Below, piece by piece: positions 61,946-64,000 of a DNA stretch of 64,000 nt. The DNA is from Moraxella porci DSM 25326 (lineage in GTDB: Bacteria; Pseudomonadota; Gammaproteobacteria; Pseudomonadales; Moraxellaceae): contig NZ_MUYV01000001.1 in NCBI RefSeq assembly GCF_002014855.1, positions 1 through 64,000 on the forward strand, in the 5' to 3' direction. Every line of letters begins with the position of its first letter. The stretch's first letter is position 1. The position numbers and the translations under genes were made by a program. The notes beneath the pieces were generated by a model. The model saw only the letters and a list, made by a program, of their open reading frames with translations, was not told where the DNA came from and searched no databases.

Positions 61946-62626
61946 TCAACACTCTACATCATTATCATCAGCATCATCGGTTGATGTATCATCAAAGGCG
62001 ACTGGTGATAGTAGCGGCGTGTGATTGACGATATGGCAAAACAGTTCGGCGGTTTTTTGGGTGTCGTATAAGGCAGAGTGGGCGTGTGAATTATCAAACT
62101 CAATCCCTGCCATGATGCAAGTGCGAGCCAGCACTGTATGCCCATAGGCAAGAGCGGCAAAGCTTGCGGTATCTAGCACGCTAAAGGCATGAAAAGGTGA
62201 GTGATTTTTGCTATTGGTGCGGGCGATCGCCGCATTCAAAAATCCCAAATCAAAATGTGCATTATGCCCAACAAGGATGCACTGACGACAGCCATGTTCT
62301 TTTTTGAGTGCTTTTAGTTGCTTAAAAATACGACGCAAGGCGACTTTTTCGTCTTCGCTGATGGCTTTGCGAAATGGGCTATCAGGATTGATGCCAGTAA
62401 ATTTGAGCGCGGCAGGCTCAAGATTTGCCCCTGCAAAAGGCTCAATATGTGCATTGAGCGCTTCGCCTTGGTAGAGTTTGCCATGCTCATCCATCAAAAT
62501 CGGCACACAGGCAATCTCAAGTAGTGCATCGGTGGTGGCATTAAACCCTGCGGTCTCAACATCGACCACCACAGGCAAAAATCCACGAAAACGATTGGCA
62601 ATCGTTGGTGTTACAGCATCACTCAT
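61946..62626 (-). CDS. rnt: Ribonuclease T
   Basis: RNase T is a DEDDh 3'-5' exonuclease that trims tRNA CCA ends and matures 5S and 23S rRNA. The acidic residues are in VVVDVETAG (DxE), GHNAHFDLGFL and the final HSALYDTQKTAELF. Basic residues in the N-terminal half fit the dimeric RNA-binding surface. 226 aa (215 in E. coli). Its ATG shares one base with the pyrC stop (TGATG), giving coupled translation. Confidence 0.94.
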   Translation of the reverse strand: MSDAVTPTIANRFRGFLPVVVDVETAGFNATTDALLEIACVPILMDEHGKLYQGEALNAHIEPFAGANLEPAALKFTGINPDSPFRKAISEDEKVALRRIFKQLKALKKEHGCRQCILVGHNAHFDLGFLNAAIARTNSKNHSPFHAFSVLDTASFAALAYGHTVLARTCIMAGIEFDNSHAHSALYDTQKTAELFCHIVNHTPLLSPVAFDDTSTDDADDNDVEC

Positions 62627-63687
62627 CAGCTCACCACTTGCCAGTCAATTTCCGTACCCGCCAGTAGTGGCGTCAAGGTCTTGTCACCCAAATAGTCATA
62701 ATGCGATGGGACGGTTTGGGCTTGCTTGATGAGCGTGATGGTGCTGGTGTTGACAGGCAGGCCATAAAAATTGGCACCATATACCGATGCGAAGTTTTCA
62801 AGCTTATCCAGTGCATTCATCTGTTCAAAGGCGGCGGCATACAAAGGTAGGGCGTGTACCGCACTATAACAGCCAGCGCAACCACAGGCAGACTCTTTGG
62901 TGTGCGTCGCGTGTGGTGCAGAATCTGTGCCCAAGAAAAACTTCGGATTGCCGCTGGTGGCGACTTCAAGCAGACGCTGTTGATGGCTTTGGCGTTTTAG
63001 GATTGGCAAGCAGTAATAATGCGGCTTGACACCGCCGACCAGTAGATGATTGCGGTTAAATAGTAGATGCTGTGGCGTGATGGTAGCAGCGACATTGTTA
63101 GCTTGAGCAAGTACAAAGTCAGCAGCATCAGCGGTGGTGATATGCTCACAGACGACTTTTAATGTTGGGAAATGCGTGATGATATCGCTTAGTACATCAT
63201 CCAAGAATCGTTTTTCGCGATCAAAAATATCAATCTCACTGTGAGTGACTTCGCCATGCACCAGTAGCGGCAGACCAATCTCTTGCATGGTCTCAAAGAT
63301 ACTGTAACGACCTTTGATGTCGGTCACGCCATCGGCTGAATTGGTGGTTGCGCCTGCTGGGTATAGCTTGACCGCTGACACGACACCTGATGCGACTGCC
63401 GCACGGATGTCATCACTGGTGGTGTGATCGGTCAGGTACAATACCATGCGTGGGTCAAAGGCATCTTTACGAGCTTGAGCCAAATCGCTTGCCATCAGTG
63501 CATCCAAGATACGCTCACGGTAAGCCATGGCTTGTTCTGTGGTTTTGACTGGTGGTACGAGATTTGGCATACAAATCACACGGTTGAAGCTACCAGCGGC
63601 GTGTGGTACGGTGGTGGCTAGAGCATCGCCATCACGCAGATGGATATGCCAGTCGTCAGGTTGGATTAGGGTCAGAGTGGTGGTCAT
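62626..63687 (-). CDS. pyrC: Dihydroorotase
   Basis: PyrC cyclises carbamoyl aspartate to dihydroorotate, the third step of pyrimidine synthesis. The class II zinc site shows [10 protein letters not shown] near residue 11. The carboxylated Lys lies in [12 protein letters not shown] and further ligands in LLVHGEVTH and [13 protein letters not shown]. The substrate loop is [15 protein letters not shown]. 353 aa (348 in E. coli). It is the first gene of the pyrC-rnt operon. Confidence 0.96.
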   Translation of the reverse strand: MTTTLTLIQPDDWHIHLRDGDALATTVPHAAGSFNRVICMPNLVPPVKTTEQAMAYRERILDALMASDLAQARKDAFDPRMVLYLTDHTTSDDIRAAVASGVVSAVKLYPAGATTNSADGVTDIKGRYSIFETMQEIGLPLLVHGEVTHSEIDIFDREKRFLDDVLSDIITHFPTLKVVCEHITTADAADFVLAQANNVAATITPQHLLFNRNHLLVGGVKPHYYCLPILKRQSHQQRLLEVATSGNPKFFLGTDSAPHATHTKESACGCAGCYSAVHALPLYAAAFEQMNALDKLENFASVYGANFYGLPVNTSTITLIKQAQTVPSHYDYLGDKTLTPLLAGTEIDWQVVS

Positions 63688-63731
63688 AAAAGGCTCGCTT
63701 GGCTGATAATCTATTGAGTAATGATTGATAA

Positions 63732-63737
63732 ATTATA
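63732..63737 (-). promoter_or_regulatory. -10 element of pyrC
   Basis: TATAAT on the minus strand about 45 bp before the pyrC ATG, in an AT-rich context; the -35 is weak. Confidence 0.45.
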
Positions 63738-63865
63738 CAATATTTCTCAATGAAATGGCTGAAAATCAATATCTTGTCATTATTCTAGCATGGGGCGGTT
63801 TTGTCAAGGTGTTTGCAGGATAAATTTGCTGAACAAAGGCGCTTTTGGCATCAGTGATGCTTTGC

Positions 63866-63900
63866 CAAAAAAATTCCCAACCGATAACGATTGGGAATTT
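63866..63900 (-). terminator. Intrinsic terminator of the gene entering from the right
   Basis: AAATTCCCAA and TTGGGAATTT form a 10-bp stem, extended by CG/CG, and seven T residues follow on the minus strand, 37 bp after the stop of the partial gene. Confidence 0.88.
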
Positions 63901-63936
63901 GATAGGTTTATACTAGGCTGATTTGCCCTAATTACC

Positions 63937-64000
63937 TTATTTACCTTTGTTTTCAAGCTGTGGTACGGCATTACCACCGCCTAGACCAAGCAGACCTGAT
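63937..64000 (-). CDS. C-terminal end of an unrecognised protein (cut by window edge)
   Basis: The minus-strand frame ending at 63937 reads SGLLGLGGGNAVPQLENKGK before TAA and runs to the window edge. The terminator placed 37 bp downstream supports it as a real gene end. The Gly-rich tail recalls SecG-like C-termini, but twenty residues are too few to name it. Confidence 0.5.
   Translation of the reverse strand, partial: SGLLGLGGGNAVPQLENKGK

Overview
This 64 kb window is a chromosomal segment of a Gram-negative gammaproteobacterium, most likely Moraxella or a close Moraxellaceae relative. The evidence is a CarO-type outer membrane protein, the small lipoprotein family NF038104, comF joined to pilVWX, an extended PldA, a ypjD/ffh divergent pair, an sspA-sspB-petABC-rpsI-rplM block and a GC content in the mid-40s by eye. 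Nearly all of it is core genome. No insertion sequence, prophage, integrase or CRISPR array was seen.

Layout. 1-8.8 kb: end of an unknown gene, coaBC, two tandem acyl-CoA ligases (fadD), rph, an unknown membrane protein, a DUF3465 lipoprotein and pldA. 8.8-13 kb: comF-pilV-pilW-pilX overlap end to end (competence/type IV pilus minor pilins), then a CarO-like porin. 13-21.8 kb: a phosphopantetheinyl transferase and pal (minus strand), pepN, a DUF805 protein between two near-identical terminators, waaA-rsmE, then eamA and cmoM (minus). 22-31 kb: a lipoprotein with a Thr/Pro-rich tail, an ABC importer with two paralogous substrate-binding lipoproteins, purU, and clpB behind a heat-shock-type promoter. 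31-36 kb (minus): an outer membrane factor, an HlyD-type adaptor and two ABC-2 permeases, with no ATPase gene. 36-42 kb (minus): sspA-sspB, petABC (cytochrome bc1), rplM-rpsI and a small lipoprotein. 42-52 kb: mnmG, an AEC carrier, a hemerythrin-like protein, then sbcD-sbcC, ybeD and ypjD (minus). 52-60 kb: ffh, tsaB, uppP, rsmJ, a small membrane protein, ubiA and pit. 60-61 kb: a small accessory island of two AT-rich unknown genes bordered by inverted copies of a short GC-rich repeat, next to the 3' end of tRNA-Glu. 61.4-64 kb (minus): yajQ, pyrC-rnt and the end of another gene.

Most notable observations. The phosphate transporter gene pit has a near-consensus Pho box placed correctly over a TATAAT -10 element. 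The transcript from that promoter would at once meet a strong intrinsic terminator lying only 18 nt before the start codon, which implies attenuation or another RNA-level control. The two-gene island beside tRNA-Glu is built as repeat-gene-inverted repeat twice over, and the stop codon of each gene lies in or against a repeat. Other points are the export cluster without an ATPase, two binding proteins for one importer, a perfect 16-bp palindrome in front of pal and a terminator-like hairpin in the rplM leader. All similarity statements come from reading motifs; no database search was possible.
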